From positions 1 through 64,000 of the forward strand of contig NZ_FOKL01000015.1 of NCBI RefSeq assembly GCF_900112025.1: a DNA stretch of 64,000 nt. The letters are read 5' to 3'. Source of the DNA: Janthinobacterium sp. 344. GTDB lineage: Bacteria > Pseudomonadota > Gammaproteobacteria > Burkholderiales > Burkholderiaceae_D. Position 1 is the first letter of the stretch; each line of letters starts with the position of its first letter. The notes under the pieces were generated by a model. It saw only the letters and a program-made list of their open reading frames with translations. It made no database searches and was not told where the DNA came from. The translations under genes and the position numbers were made by a program. Shown here piece by piece: positions 42,482 to 52,834 of this stretch.

Positions 42482-43729
42482 ATGCCACCTGCCACCTCTG
42501 CCCTGATCACCAATGACGCCGTCGTCCTCGGCCTGCTCGCCATCACTCTGGGGGCCGTCTTCTGGACCGCCTCGCGCGCGGACGGCTTCTGGAAAAAGTT
42601 TTACACGTATATCCCTTCCTTGCTGATGTGCTATCTGATCCCGGCGCTGCTCAATACCTTCGGCATCATCGACGGCAACGCCTCCGGCCTGTACGCCGTG
42701 GCGCGCGACTACCTGCTGCCCAGCGCGCTGGTCCTGCTGTGCGTGGCCATCGATTTCGGCGGCATTATCCGCCTCGGGCCCAAGGCCATCATCATGTTCC
42801 TCACGGGAACGCTGGGCGTCATGCTGGGCGCGCTCGTCTCGTTCGAGGCCCTGCGGCTGATCCACCCGGAAACGGTGGCGGGCGACACGTGGCGCGGCAT
42901 GACGACTGTCGCCGGCTCGTGGATAGGCGGCGGCGCCAACCAGGCGGCCATGAAGGAAGTGTTTGAAGTGGACGCCACCCTGTTTGGCCAGTTCGTCGCC
43001 GTCGATGTGCTGGTGGCCAACGTCTGGACGGCCGTGCTGCTGTTCCTGGCCGGCCGCGCGGGCGCCTTCGACCGCTGGACCGGCGCGGATCTGTCCGCCA
43101 TCAACGCGCTCAAGGACAGCATCGAAAGTTACCGTGCGCAGCATGCGCGCATCGCCACCCTGACCGACATCATGATCATCCTCGGCGTGGGCCTGGGCGT
43201 GACGGGCCTGTCACACTTCCTGGCCGGCCCCATCATCGGCTGGATCACCACCCTGCCGGCCGCATGGCGCCTGCAGGATTACAGCCTGACGTCGAACTTC
43301 TTCTGGATCGTCGTGCTCGCCACCACGTTCGGCCTGCTGCTGAGCTTTACCCGGGCGCGCAGCCTGGAAGGCGCGGGCGCCTCGACCATCGGCTCGGCCA
43401 TGCTGTACGTGCTGGTGGCCACCATCGGTATGCACATGGACTTGAAGGCCCTGTTCGACAAGCCCTTTTTGTTCCTGCTGGGCCTGATCTGGATCGCCGT
43501 GCATGGCGGCCTGATGCTGCTCGTCGCCAAGCTGATCCGCGCGCCCCTGTTCTTCATGGCCGTGGGATCACAGGCGAACATCGGCGGCGCCGCCTCGGCC
43601 CCCGTCATCGCCAGCGCCTTCCACCCTTCGCTGGCGCCCGTCGGCGTGCTGCTGGCCGTGCTCGGCTACGCGCTGGGCACCTACGGCGCCTACATCACGG
43701 GCTTGATCCTGCGCGGCATGGCGGGGTGA
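42482..43729 (+). CDS. DUF819-family integral membrane protein
   Basis: 415 residues with about 11 hydrophobic helices, matching the DUF819 (YjcL-like) family of uncharacterised permeases. Conserved features visible are TVAGSWIGGGANQAAMKEV (about 140-160) and GSQANIGGAASAPVIASAFHPSLAPVGVLLAVLGYALGTY near the C-terminus, likely paired substrate-binding loops. The substrate is unknown; amino-acid or dipeptide uptake has been guessed for relatives. ATG 42482 has a weak ribosome site. A terminator-like hairpin follows. Confidence 0.82.
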   Translation: MPPATSALITNDAVVLGLLAITLGAVFWTASRADGFWKKFYTYIPSLLMCYLIPALLNTFGIIDGNASGLYAVARDYLLPSALVLLCVAIDFGGIIRLGPKAIIMFLTGTLGVMLGALVSFEALRLIHPETVAGDTWRGMTTVAGSWIGGGANQAAMKEVFEVDATLFGQFVAVDVLVANVWTAVLLFLAGRAGAFDRWTGADLSAINALKDSIESYRAQHARIATLTDIMIILGVGLGVTGLSHFLAGPIIGWITTLPAAWRLQDYSLTSNFFWIVVLATTFGLLLSFTRARSLEGAGASTIGSAMLYVLVATIGMHMDLKALFDKPFLFLLGLIWIAVHGGLMLLVAKLIRAPLFFMAVGSQANIGGAASAPVIASAFHPSLAPVGVLLAVLGYALGTYGAYITGLILRGMAG

Positions 43730-43739
43730 CGGTGCTGCC

Positions 43740-43775
43740 GGCAAGGTCAGGCGACCTGCAGTGCCTGACTTTGCC
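43740..43775. terminator. Hairpin after DUF819
   Basis: A 13-bp stem (GGCAAGGTCAGGC with GCCTGACTTTGCC, one G-U) and a 10-base loop. AAAAG follows rather than Ts, so it is a stronger fit as a terminator on the minus strand or a Rho-type site. The 43776-43968 spacer is AT-rich, without a confident promoter. Confidence 0.45.
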
Positions 43776-43968
43776 AAAAGCCACCGATAGTTGTTGTAGT
43801 GAGACACATGACAATATACATGGCAAAAAATGCAACTTCCTTCCTCTAGTGAGCTGAAGTAAGATAATATTTTAAAGCAACATCAATTCGATAAAAAACA
43901 GCTTATCGCTTTACTCTAAAAATGGCCTTGCACAAACAGCAAGGCACAGTCGGCCAAGTCCTCTACTC

Positions 43969-44766
43969 ATGGATCACCTTCCCCAAACTTTGCTGACGGA
44001 TGTCAGGTCAGCGTGGACCGGCACCCACCGCCCTACGCCCGCTGAAATGCGCGCGTCCCCTTACGATACAAGGTCACCGGCGCAAGCCACTAAAAAACTG
44101 CTGGTGTGCGCCGCGCCGCGCGCATCGAGCAAGCGGCTCGCACGATTGTTGCTCGGTGCAGGCATGGGCGTGCCGCTGGAGTATTTCAATATCAATAGCA
44201 TCGAGCCGCTGACGCAGCGCTGGCAGATCAAAAAACAGGATTACCTGCAGAATATCTATGCCAGGCGTTCCGCAAATGGCATATTCGCCGCGAATATCCA
44301 GTTCCCGCAAATGCAAAAATGGCCCTTTGCACAAGACTTTGCCGCCTTGTTCGAGGGAGCGACGGTCATTCATTTGATCCGCGACAACAAGGTCGCCCAG
44401 GCAGCATCGCTGGCGACTTGCATGCTCACGGGACGCTGGAGTTTCGAAGAGAGCACGGTGACAAAAAATTTCTCGACCTGGCGCCTCAAGTTAGCGGCGC
44501 GCAAGGCAATGCAATTAATTGCAGAGGACGAACAGCTCTGGCAGGGCTGGTTCAGGCAACGGGACATCCAGCCGTTCGTCATCAGTACCGAACGTGTCAA
44601 CCGGGAAGACCTGATGCTGATCAATGAAATCGCCGGCTTCCTTGGTACGGATATCGATGCCGCCAGCGCCCAGCGCATGCTGGGCGTGGATAGGGGAGCC
44701 TATCCGGGCGACCTGGAATTGAAAGCACGCCTGAACGCACTGATCGAAGAATTGTCGCTGCGGTGA
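43969..44766 (+). CDS. Stf0-like sulfotransferase
   Basis: 265 residues. The 5'-phosphosulfate loop is LLVCAAPRASSKRLARLL (about 44-61), in the place of the PRSGST loop, and VIHLIRDNKVAQAAS (about 132-146) supplies the 3'-phosphate Arg and Ser. ANIQFPQMQKW and the EDEQLWQGWF pattern also fit Stf0, which transfers sulfate from PAPS to sugars such as trehalose. Soluble, no signal peptide. It is first of a four-gene same-strand set. No ribosome site is clear at ATG 43969; M27 is an alternative. The acceptor is unknown. Confidence 0.75.
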   Translation: MDHLPQTLLTDVRSAWTGTHRPTPAEMRASPYDTRSPAQATKKLLVCAAPRASSKRLARLLLGAGMGVPLEYFNINSIEPLTQRWQIKKQDYLQNIYARRSANGIFAANIQFPQMQKWPFAQDFAALFEGATVIHLIRDNKVAQAASLATCMLTGRWSFEESTVTKNFSTWRLKLAARKAMQLIAEDEQLWQGWFRQRDIQPFVISTERVNREDLMLINEIAGFLGTDIDAASAQRMLGVDRGAYPGDLELKARLNALIEELSLR

Positions 44767-44829
44767 CATGCAACGGCGACCCATTTATCATATTTCCATC
44801 CAATCTACTGCAACAATACAGGATCCACA

Positions 44830-45876
44830 TTGAATATCTTTATGGTGCGGCCGACCACGCGCAATATCGGCAACGATCTCATTGGCTACGCCACGGCGGA
44901 ATTGTTGTACGAAGTCTTCGGACCATCAACGAACGTCGTCAGCATTCCCGCCTTGAAGGGACCACAGTTTGGCGGTCTGGTGCCGCGCCAGATCTATGAC
45001 ATGAACCGCCTCGCCGATGCCGTCATCGTCGGAGGCGGCAATTTGTTCGAGAACGGCCAGCTGTCCTACGATATGCAAGCGGTCAATGCCTTGCGCCGGC
45101 CGATGATGCTGATGGGCCTATCCCATGGCCGCATCACGGGCCGCGACGGGCAGATGGAAGACCGCACCGATGCGCTCAACCCCGCTGCGATACGGCACCT
45201 GGTCGAACACGCCAAGGTAGCCATGGTGCGCGACACGGGTTCGCAGGAAATCCTCGCCGACCTTGGTGCCAAGGTAACGGTCGGTGGCTGTCCCACCTTG
45301 TACCTGCCGCCAAATGCCGGCGGCGAGGCCGCCAAGGGTGGCGTGATCATTTCCGTTCGCCATCCCATGCGCATGAGCGTTCCTGCCACCTTGCAGTGGC
45401 GTATCGCTGAAGACCTGCGCCGCCTGATAGCGGCCCTGCGCGCCGAATATGCGCAACCGATCTATCTGGCCTGCCACGACTACATCGATCTCGAATTTGC
45501 GGCCGGATTCCCCGACGCGGCTCCCTTGTATTTTGACGAGGTCGGCCGCTACATCGAAGCGTTGCGCACCTGCACGCTGCACGTCAGCTACCGTCTGCAT
45601 GGTTTCCTGCCCTGCCTGGCCATGGGCTCGCACAGCATCAATCTGTCGTATGACGAGCGGGGCAGCTCGATGCTCTCCACCATCGGCATGGCATCGTGGG
45701 ATGTTGACCTGCTGCAAAACGGCGACTGCGTCGACGCCATCATGGATCGCGCGCGATCGATCGAGCACTATCGCCGCGCGCGCCAGGACGCCCTGCCATT
45801 GATCCAGGAATTGCGCCAGATCACGGTGCGCGGCCTGCAGGCATTGCGCGCCCTGGCCCAGGAGCAACCAGCATGA
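44830..45876 (+). CDS. Polysaccharide pyruvyl transferase-like protein
   Basis: 348 residues with the CsaB/ExoV-like double Rossmann layout. FMVRPTTRNIGNDLIGYATAELL opens the fold. ADAVIVGGGNLFE (about 62-74), VRDTGSQEILADLG, VIISVRHPM and LHVSYRLHGFLPCLAMG (the conserved HGxxP-like His) follow. Such enzymes add ketal-linked pyruvate from PEP to a sugar, or act as related sugar transferases. The start is TTG 44830 with AGGA six bases upstream. The stop overlaps the next ATG by four bases. Confidence 0.75.
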   Translation: MNIFMVRPTTRNIGNDLIGYATAELLYEVFGPSTNVVSIPALKGPQFGGLVPRQIYDMNRLADAVIVGGGNLFENGQLSYDMQAVNALRRPMMLMGLSHGRITGRDGQMEDRTDALNPAAIRHLVEHAKVAMVRDTGSQEILADLGAKVTVGGCPTLYLPPNAGGEAAKGGVIISVRHPMRMSVPATLQWRIAEDLRRLIAALRAEYAQPIYLACHDYIDLEFAAGFPDAAPLYFDEVGRYIEALRTCTLHVSYRLHGFLPCLAMGSHSINLSYDERGSSMLSTIGMASWDVDLLQNGDCVDAIMDRARSIEHYRRARQDALPLIQELRQITVRGLQALRALAQEQPA

Positions 45877-47177
45877 CTTCGCTTGCCCCCTCCGCCGCCT
45901 CGCAGGGCGTCTGGCTGAAATACCATGCACGCGATCTCGCCGCGTGGGAAAACATGACCGGGCGCGTGCTTGAAGAGATCATTTCGACGGTCGGGCAAAT
46001 GAAAGGGGCTGCGGCTGCCCAATTGCTGCGCGAGCAGGGTATCGAGCGGCTGCATGAGGTCATCGATACCGAGGATGTGACGGCGCTGCGCAACCAGGTG
46101 CTCGAACAATTGCGCCAGCCCTTGCTGGCCATGGCGGCGGCGGTGGGGCGCCAGATCCTGGGCTGGGATGGCGATTTTTATGTGGATGATTATTTGATCC
46201 TGCGCATTAACTTCCCTTACGAAGTTGCCCGCAAAACCAATCCGGCGAGTGAAAACCCCGGCATTGGCCGCCTCAGCGCGAACGTCCGCGATCAGTTTCA
46301 GGCCCGCAAGGTCATCGATCCCGTGTATGCCCCGAAAGATTATCACCGCGGCCACCCGCCAGCGGCCTGGGCACATGGTCCGCATATCGACAGCTGGGCA
46401 GGTCATTCCCGCGATGGACGCAATATCTGGTGGGCCATCGGCGACGTGCCGGCCGAAGCGGGCATGGTCCTGTATCCGGAATTGGCCGATGTCCCGCTGC
46501 CCTGCGAACGCCGCACGCTCTACCTGCAAGCGGGCTACCGCCTGCCGGTGCCGACCTACTTGCCACTGCAGGCGGGCGAGATGCTGGTCTTCGACCCCGA
46601 AGTGCTGCACGGCACGCATCTCAATACGACGGACGCGACGCGCGTGGCCATCTCCATGCGCCTCAATGCTTCCCGGCCCACCTTCGATCCTGCCTGCTTT
46701 TATTCACGCGAATTCTGGCGCCGGGCGGCCGATATCGAGCGGGGACATGACGAAGTCCTGCACCTGCGACGCGAAGACAACTTCGGCGCACCGGTTACGC
46801 CAGCACCCGTGCAAACGCCCCCTGCCGTTCCCGTCATCGCCGGCACCCTGGACCAGGCAGCCGGCCTCATACATGGCCGGCTGCCTGCGACTTTGCCTGA
46901 CACAGGGCGCGTCATCGTCGATGCCGCCCCCTATCGCATCATGCTGGTACGAACCGGCGACGGCACCCGCGCCTACGACGCGGCTTGTCCTCATTATGGC
47001 GTGGATCTGGCCGATGGAGGATGCGACGCGGATAAGGTGTATTGCCCCGCATGTGCGATTGCGTTCGATTTACAAACAGGAAAGTCATCCTGTCCTTCAC
47101 TGACGCTGCAATCGTATGACGTCAGGCAAGATGGAACCGGCGTGCACATAGGTGTAGCGCCCGCGGTAGCCACATGA
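45873..47177 (+). CDS. Phytanoyl-CoA-dioxygenase-like / Rieske domain fusion protein
   Basis: 434 residues. The N-terminal half (about 100-280) resembles non-heme Fe(II)/2-oxoglutarate oxygenases: H171-I-D173, a distal His in HGTH (246-249) and R257. A linker (about 300-320) leads to a small Rieske-like domain (about 320-430) with C372-P-H374 and C391-P-A-C394. The normal second pair is C-x-x-H, so His is replaced by Cys, giving a possible three-Cys one-His cluster. It may hydroxylate a sugar or lipid with its own electron-transfer module. It is coupled by 4-bp overlaps to both neighbours. Confidence 0.7.
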   Translation: MTSLAPSAASQGVWLKYHARDLAAWENMTGRVLEEIISTVGQMKGAAAAQLLREQGIERLHEVIDTEDVTALRNQVLEQLRQPLLAMAAAVGRQILGWDGDFYVDDYLILRINFPYEVARKTNPASENPGIGRLSANVRDQFQARKVIDPVYAPKDYHRGHPPAAWAHGPHIDSWAGHSRDGRNIWWAIGDVPAEAGMVLYPELADVPLPCERRTLYLQAGYRLPVPTYLPLQAGEMLVFDPEVLHGTHLNTTDATRVAISMRLNASRPTFDPACFYSREFWRRAADIERGHDEVLHLRREDNFGAPVTPAPVQTPPAVPVIAGTLDQAAGLIHGRLPATLPDTGRVIVDAAPYRIMLVRTGDGTRAYDAACPHYGVDLADGGCDADKVYCPACAIAFDLQTGKSSCPSLTLQSYDVRQDGTGVHIGVAPAVAT

Positions 47178-48232
47178 CGGCAAGCACGCCAGGCCTGTCC
47201 GCCGGACCGGAAACCGTGACGGCGACGGCGAGTGTCGTTATTTGCACCCGGAACGGCTGGACCAGAGGTTTTCTTGACGAAACCTTAAGATCCGTATTGA
47301 TGCAGACCTGGCCTGCCAGCCAGATCTTGCTGGTCGATGATGCCAGCAGCGACGGCACAGCCGCCTATGTCCAGCATGCCTACCCCCAGGTGACCGTCCT
47401 GCAAAATGCGGGCACCGGGCTGGCCGCGGCCAGGAACACGGGAGTCGCCGCAGCCCGCTTTGCGTGGGTCGCGTTCATCGACGATGACGACGTCTGGCAC
47501 CCCGAAAAACTGGCGCAGCAACTGGCACAGGCAAACGCCTGCGCCACGCCTGACGCGGTCATCTGGGCATCGCAGGTAGCCACGCTCAATAGCCATGGCG
47601 GCATGCCCGTACCCCGGGCGACGCCACGACAGTTTGCCACCTGGCCCGCCTGCCTGCTGGGCTCGCCGATTCAGCCATCGAGTGTGCTGCTCAGTAAAAA
47701 TCTGCTTTCCCGCATGGGGCCGTTCAACGAGCAGATACCGGAAGGCGCCGCCTACGATTACTGGATACGCTGTCTGAGCAGTGGCATATCCATACGCTAC
47801 AGCACCAATCCGTTGCTTTATTATCGACAACATCACCCACAAATGACGGCTGCGGTGCGCAAGCTCGAGCATTTCCTGCGTATTGACGCCCTTGTTGCCC
47901 CCCACCTTGCGCGGCTGGCGGCAGCGCAGGCGGACAGAATCCGTTTGGCACGCTGGCTGCACAACCTGCGTTCCCTGATGGCCCATTCCGGCGTGCGTGC
48001 AGCGCTACGCTACTGGAACACCAGCGTGCCGCTTCCGGCCCTGCGCCTGGGCCTGGGCCTGCGGATCATTTTCTATTTTTTGCTCGATACGCTGGGCTGC
48101 AGGTCGCCCCATCGGATACGCCACGTGCTACGCCAAAAAGCCATGCGCATACTCATCGGCGCGGATAGATCCCTCCCGCAGACGCAAGACGACATTTCCA
48201 GGCATCGCAGCCAGGGAACGCTGGTGGATTAA
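47174..48232 (+). CDS. Glycosyltransferase family 2
   Basis: 352 residues of GT-A fold. ASVVICTRNGWTRGFLDETLRSVLMQTWPASQILLVDDASSDG opens the nucleotide-sugar site, and the metal-binding FIDDDDVWHPEKL is at about residue 95. The C-terminal part (about 230-330) is basic and contains one hydrophobic segment near residue 290, so it may be membrane-associated. It probably adds a sugar to the locus product. It starts inside the previous stop (ATGA), and its stop overlaps that of the convergent ABC exporter by four bases. Confidence 0.82.
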   Translation: MTASTPGLSAGPETVTATASVVICTRNGWTRGFLDETLRSVLMQTWPASQILLVDDASSDGTAAYVQHAYPQVTVLQNAGTGLAAARNTGVAAARFAWVAFIDDDDVWHPEKLAQQLAQANACATPDAVIWASQVATLNSHGGMPVPRATPRQFATWPACLLGSPIQPSSVLLSKNLLSRMGPFNEQIPEGAAYDYWIRCLSSGISIRYSTNPLLYYRQHHPQMTAAVRKLEHFLRIDALVAPHLARLAAAQADRIRLARWLHNLRSLMAHSGVRAALRYWNTSVPLPALRLGLGLRIIFYFLLDTLGCRSPHRIRHVLRQKAMRILIGADRSLPQTQDDISRHRSQGTLVD

Positions 48233-50079
48233 GCCAGGAAACCGTTGCAGGCAGGTTGCGGATGGTCACTGGCAGGTGCCGCATCCTGCGGCGCGCCGTG
48301 CTCCACCAAACGCCCCCGCTCGAGCACCAGCACCTGATCGGCATTTCGCACCTTGGCGAGGTCGTGCACAATCATGACGATGGTCATCGTGCCACGCAAG
48401 TTTTCGATCGCCCGGTAGACTGCACGCGCATTCGCAGGATCCAGTGCACTGGCGGGCTCGTCCAGCACCAGCACGCTGGGCTGGCGTAGCAAGGCCCGCG
48501 CCAGCGCCAGGCGCTGCCGCTCACCGCCCGACAGCTGCCGGCCATGATCACCAATCAGGGCGTCCAGCCCACCCGGGCGACGGGAGACAAAGTCCAGGGC
48601 TTGCGCTTGCTCCAGCGCGGCAAGCAAGGTTGCGTCCGTGACCGACTGCGCCGTCCATGTCAGATTTTCACGAATGGAGGCATTCAAAAAAAAGGAGTCT
48701 TGCGGAACATACGCCACCGAGCGGCGCCATGCGTGCACGGACTCGCCTGTGATCGGGATGCCATCCACCGTCATGCAGCCGCTGTCGGGCTGCAACAAGC
48801 CAAGTATCATATCGGCCAAGGTCGTCTTTCCGGCACCGGACTCGCCCACCAGCGCCACCATGCTGCCCGCCTCGATAACGACATTGATACCGTCAATGGC
48901 GTTCGGAGCAGCCGGACTGTAGCGGTAGGTCACGTCCTGCAATTGCAATTGATGACGCAGCACGATCGCCGCCACGCAATTCGGCTTCGCCTCCGCATGC
49001 AAGGTACATTGCGCCGTCACCGCTTCGATTTCGGCATATGCGGGCAAGCTGTTGGCGATGGTCTGGAGACCATGATACATGTCCCGCAGGATCGGTACCA
49101 TGCGCGCAAAGACAAGCGCCAGCAGTATCATTTCCGGGAAAGCAAGCAGGTTGCCGCCTTGCGCCATCATCACCAGCACGCTCACGGCAATTGCCGCGCT
49201 GAGCTGCAACATGGCGCGCACCGTGGCGCCCGCCGTTTTATGTCGCCGCGTGGCCTGGTGCAATCCGGCCGAGCTGACATTGAAGGCATCGACGTGCTTG
49301 CCTTCGGCGCTCATGCTTTTCACCAGCTTCAAACCATTGACGAAGTCTGCCGTTTCGCGCTGTATGCTGCGCTGATGGCGCTCAAACTGCCGGCCAGACG
49401 CCTGGGCACGCCTGACAAGATTACGGGCAACCAGTGCAAGGATCAAGCCGATTGCCACTGCCGCCACCGTGAGTATCGGCGAAATCATTATCGCCACGAC
49501 GACATTCGTCATCAGCAAGATGCCTTGTACCGCCAACTGCAAGCTTTGCACGGCACTCTGCCGCAAGGCTTCGACATCGCGGCAAAGAATGGCATGCAGA
49601 TAGGCATGGGATTGGCTGCCCAGATAGTGCCACGATGCGCCAGCCACGGCCGCCATAGTGCGCTGGCGCAGCGCGGCGACAAAACGCAGTTGTACGTCCG
49701 CCGCCATGATGTCGCGGCACCATTCAATCAATGAACGACAAGCGATCACCGCCACCATCAATACCAGCAAGGTCGACAATGACAATGGCAGGCCCAGCAT
49801 CTGCAAATGTTCACTGAGAAATTTACTGACAGCATCCTGGGGCGAGGTCCGGCTGCTGCCCAGCCGGAGTATAGGCAGCAGCAGCATGAGTCCCACGCCT
49901 TCGGTGGCGCCAGCCAGCAGCAGCAGCCCCATGGTCAAGGCGATGCGTCGTCGGCCTGCCGACTTGACGAGTTGCGCCACGAAATATGCGAACTCGCGCC
50001 GAAAACCCGATGGGCGAGCGGGCAAGGAGGATGTTTCCAACGTTTCCGTGGACGAGGGATTGGATGGATGGTGGTACAC
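48229..50079 (-). CDS. ABC exporter, fused permease-ATPase (MsbA-like)
   Basis: 616 residues. Six hydrophobic helices (about 45-340) form a type I ABC exporter half, followed by a nucleotide-binding domain (about 385-600) with Walker A GESGAGKTT, Q-loop VPQDSFF, signature QLSGGERQRLALARALL, Walker B VLVLDEPAS and H-loop VMIVHD. It would work as a homodimer. It is convergent with the sulfotransferase/pyruvyltransferase/GT set and a reasonable exporter for its product, though this link is only positional. A terminator between them is not visible. Confidence 0.85.
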   Translation of the reverse strand: MYHHPSNPSSTETLETSSLPARPSGFRREFAYFVAQLVKSAGRRRIALTMGLLLLAGATEGVGLMLLLPILRLGSSRTSPQDAVSKFLSEHLQMLGLPLSLSTLLVLMVAVIACRSLIEWCRDIMAADVQLRFVAALRQRTMAAVAGASWHYLGSQSHAYLHAILCRDVEALRQSAVQSLQLAVQGILLMTNVVVAIMISPILTVAAVAIGLILALVARNLVRRAQASGRQFERHQRSIQRETADFVNGLKLVKSMSAEGKHVDAFNVSSAGLHQATRRHKTAGATVRAMLQLSAAIAVSVLVMMAQGGNLLAFPEMILLALVFARMVPILRDMYHGLQTIANSLPAYAEIEAVTAQCTLHAEAKPNCVAAIVLRHQLQLQDVTYRYSPAAPNAIDGINVVIEAGSMVALVGESGAGKTTLADMILGLLQPDSGCMTVDGIPITGESVHAWRRSVAYVPQDSFFLNASIRENLTWTAQSVTDATLLAALEQAQALDFVSRRPGGLDALIGDHGRQLSGGERQRLALARALLRQPSVLVLDEPASALDPANARAVYRAIENLRGTMTIVMIVHDLAKVRNADQVLVLERGRLVEHGAPQDAAPASDHPQPACNGFLA

Positions 50080-50624
50080 GGTAAGAAACGCTCCTGCAAT
50101 TGGAAATGATATGAATTCGCCCCTTCCCTGCGAACAGGATGAGCCTTATCCCCGTGCCGCCCGGCATCCCGCGATGAGATTTTGATGCGTCGAAAATAGT
50201 AACATGGCTATGGCCTGGGCCAAAACGGTCCCCGCGAAATAGCGCACAGCTTGCGACACGAGGCCCGCTAAGGGAGCACCCGCGCTTTCATGCCGTGCAT
50301 GTTGGCGAAGACCATGGCGGCCATCGGCGACGCGCAGGAAAGTGACCAGCGGTATGAGGTGAGCCGCATGCAGGCGCGCTTGCGCGAGCAAAGACAGGAC
50401 ATGGCTGCGTTGCCAGGCATGCCGGCAGGCCGCTCCGTCGCCAGGCGCTGTTGTTTGTCGGTCGTCATTCACACCGGACCACTGCCCGTTTTTGCGACGA
50501 AATTTCCCTTCCAAAATGCGCAACGATGTAGCAGAAACCCCTCAAAACCAAATTTCTGCACCATTTTCGTGCAAAATCTGCGATGATAGTTGCCCAAATA
50601 ACCGATCACCTCCATGGAATTCTG
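50080..50624. other. 545-bp intergenic region before gdhA
   Basis: Two overlapping reading frames (50146-50523 minus; 50290-50586 plus) lack ribosome sites, family patterns or a consistent codon bias, so I call no gene. The left part is GC-rich and unremarkable. The last 100 bp contain an NtrC-like palindrome and presumably the gdhA promoter. No terminator for the ABC gene is expected here because that gene starts at this end. Confidence 0.5.
50557..50573 (+). promoter_or_regulatory. NtrC-like binding site upstream of gdhA
   Basis: TGCACCATTTTCGTGCA fits the 17-bp NtrC pattern TGCAC-N7-GTGCA, with intact 5-bp arms. It lies 52 bp before the gdhA ATG. No -24/-12 sigma-54 promoter is obvious, so repression by NtrC, as reported for P. 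putida gdhA, is more likely than activation. Confidence 0.5.
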
Positions 50625-51968
<1,344 letters not shown>

Positions 51969-51979
51969 GCGGCCTAACG

Positions 51980-52097
51980 ACACCTGACAAAACCGTAGCG
52001 AGCGGAAGAAAGAGGTGGCTGAGAAGCGCAACCGTACTGAAGTACGGTGAGCATCGCAGGCCGCCTATATCGACGCGCAGTAGGTTTGGTCAGGTGT
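51980..52097. repeat. 118-bp imperfect palindromic repeat between convergent genes
   Basis: The ends ACACCTGAC-AAACC and GGTTTGGTCAGGTGT pair over 15 bases with one mismatch. The centre CCGTACT-GA-AGTACGG is a perfect 7-bp hairpin, and the arms between match imperfectly along most of their length. It fills the space between the gdhA and flavin reductase stops and would fold into one long hairpin on either strand, as a REP/BIME-like element or an unusual bidirectional terminator. Confidence 0.7.
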
Positions 52098-52655
52098 TTA
52101 CAATATCTCAGGCTTCATCAGACTCTTGCGGCTGATGGTGCGGCCCGATACCATGAACTCGCCATTGCCCCGGTAGTGCAGGGTTTCGGGCAGCTTCGGC
52201 GACGTCGCCACGTGGGCTTTCACGCACTCGAAGATGAAGAAGCCGCCCTTCGGGTTGCCCGCCACCTGCGCCAGCTTGCATTCGAAGTTGGCGTAGCACT
52301 CGGCGATCAGCGGCGCGTCCACCTGCTCGGCCGGCTGCGCCGTCAAGCCGAAGGCCGTAAATTTGTCCGTGTCTTCGCCGCTGCAATTGCCGATCGCCAC
52401 CACCTGGTCGACCATGTCGGCCGTGGGCAGGTTGATCACGCATGCCATGCTGCGCTTGATCATTTCATAGCTGTGGTTGGCGTCGGAAATAAAGCAGCCC
52501 AGCAGCGATGGCGACAATTCCATCAGCATGTGCCAGCCCATGGTCATGACGTTGCTCTCGCCCTTCCACGTTGAACTGACCAGCACGACCGGCCCCGGCT
52601 CGAGGAAACGGCGGATGTCGGCGACGGGATAATCTTCTTTGTGGTAATTTTTCAT
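52098..52655 (-). CDS. Flavin reductase-like FMN-binding protein
   Basis: 185 residues with the split-barrel flavin reductase fold. LEPGPVVLVSSTWKGESNVMTMGWHMLMELSP (about 18-49) contains the FMN-binding Ser/Thr, FISDANHSYEMIKRS and CVINLPTADMV follow, and the C-terminus contains GRTISRKSLMKPEIL. It is probably an NAD(P)H:FMN reductase or a flavoprotein of unknown partner. The ATG at 52655 has AGGAGAGCAG upstream. It converges on gdhA, separated by a long palindrome. Confidence 0.8.
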   Translation of the reverse strand: MKNYHKEDYPVADIRRFLEPGPVVLVSSTWKGESNVMTMGWHMLMELSPSLLGCFISDANHSYEMIKRSMACVINLPTADMVDQVVAIGNCSGEDTDKFTAFGLTAQPAEQVDAPLIAECYANFECKLAQVAGNPKGGFFIFECVKAHVATSPKLPETLHYRGNGEFMVSGRTISRKSLMKPEIL

Positions 52656-52834
52656 CTGCTCTCCTGGACGCGGTACGCCATAGCATAGCCGAACAGCGCC
52701 CTCGCGGGCGCGCGGCTCGCCGGCGGCGGCGTATCGCCGTCCATGCCGCGATTTGTGCAGTGCATCGCAACTTTCTCCCTTTTTCGAGAGCTTCCACCCT
52801 AGAATACATGGATCAACTACTCAAGGAAACTGCC

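Noticed and set aside
50146-50586. Small frames upstream of gdhA
   Set aside because: Mutually overlapping on opposite strands, no ribosome sites, no recognisable pattern.
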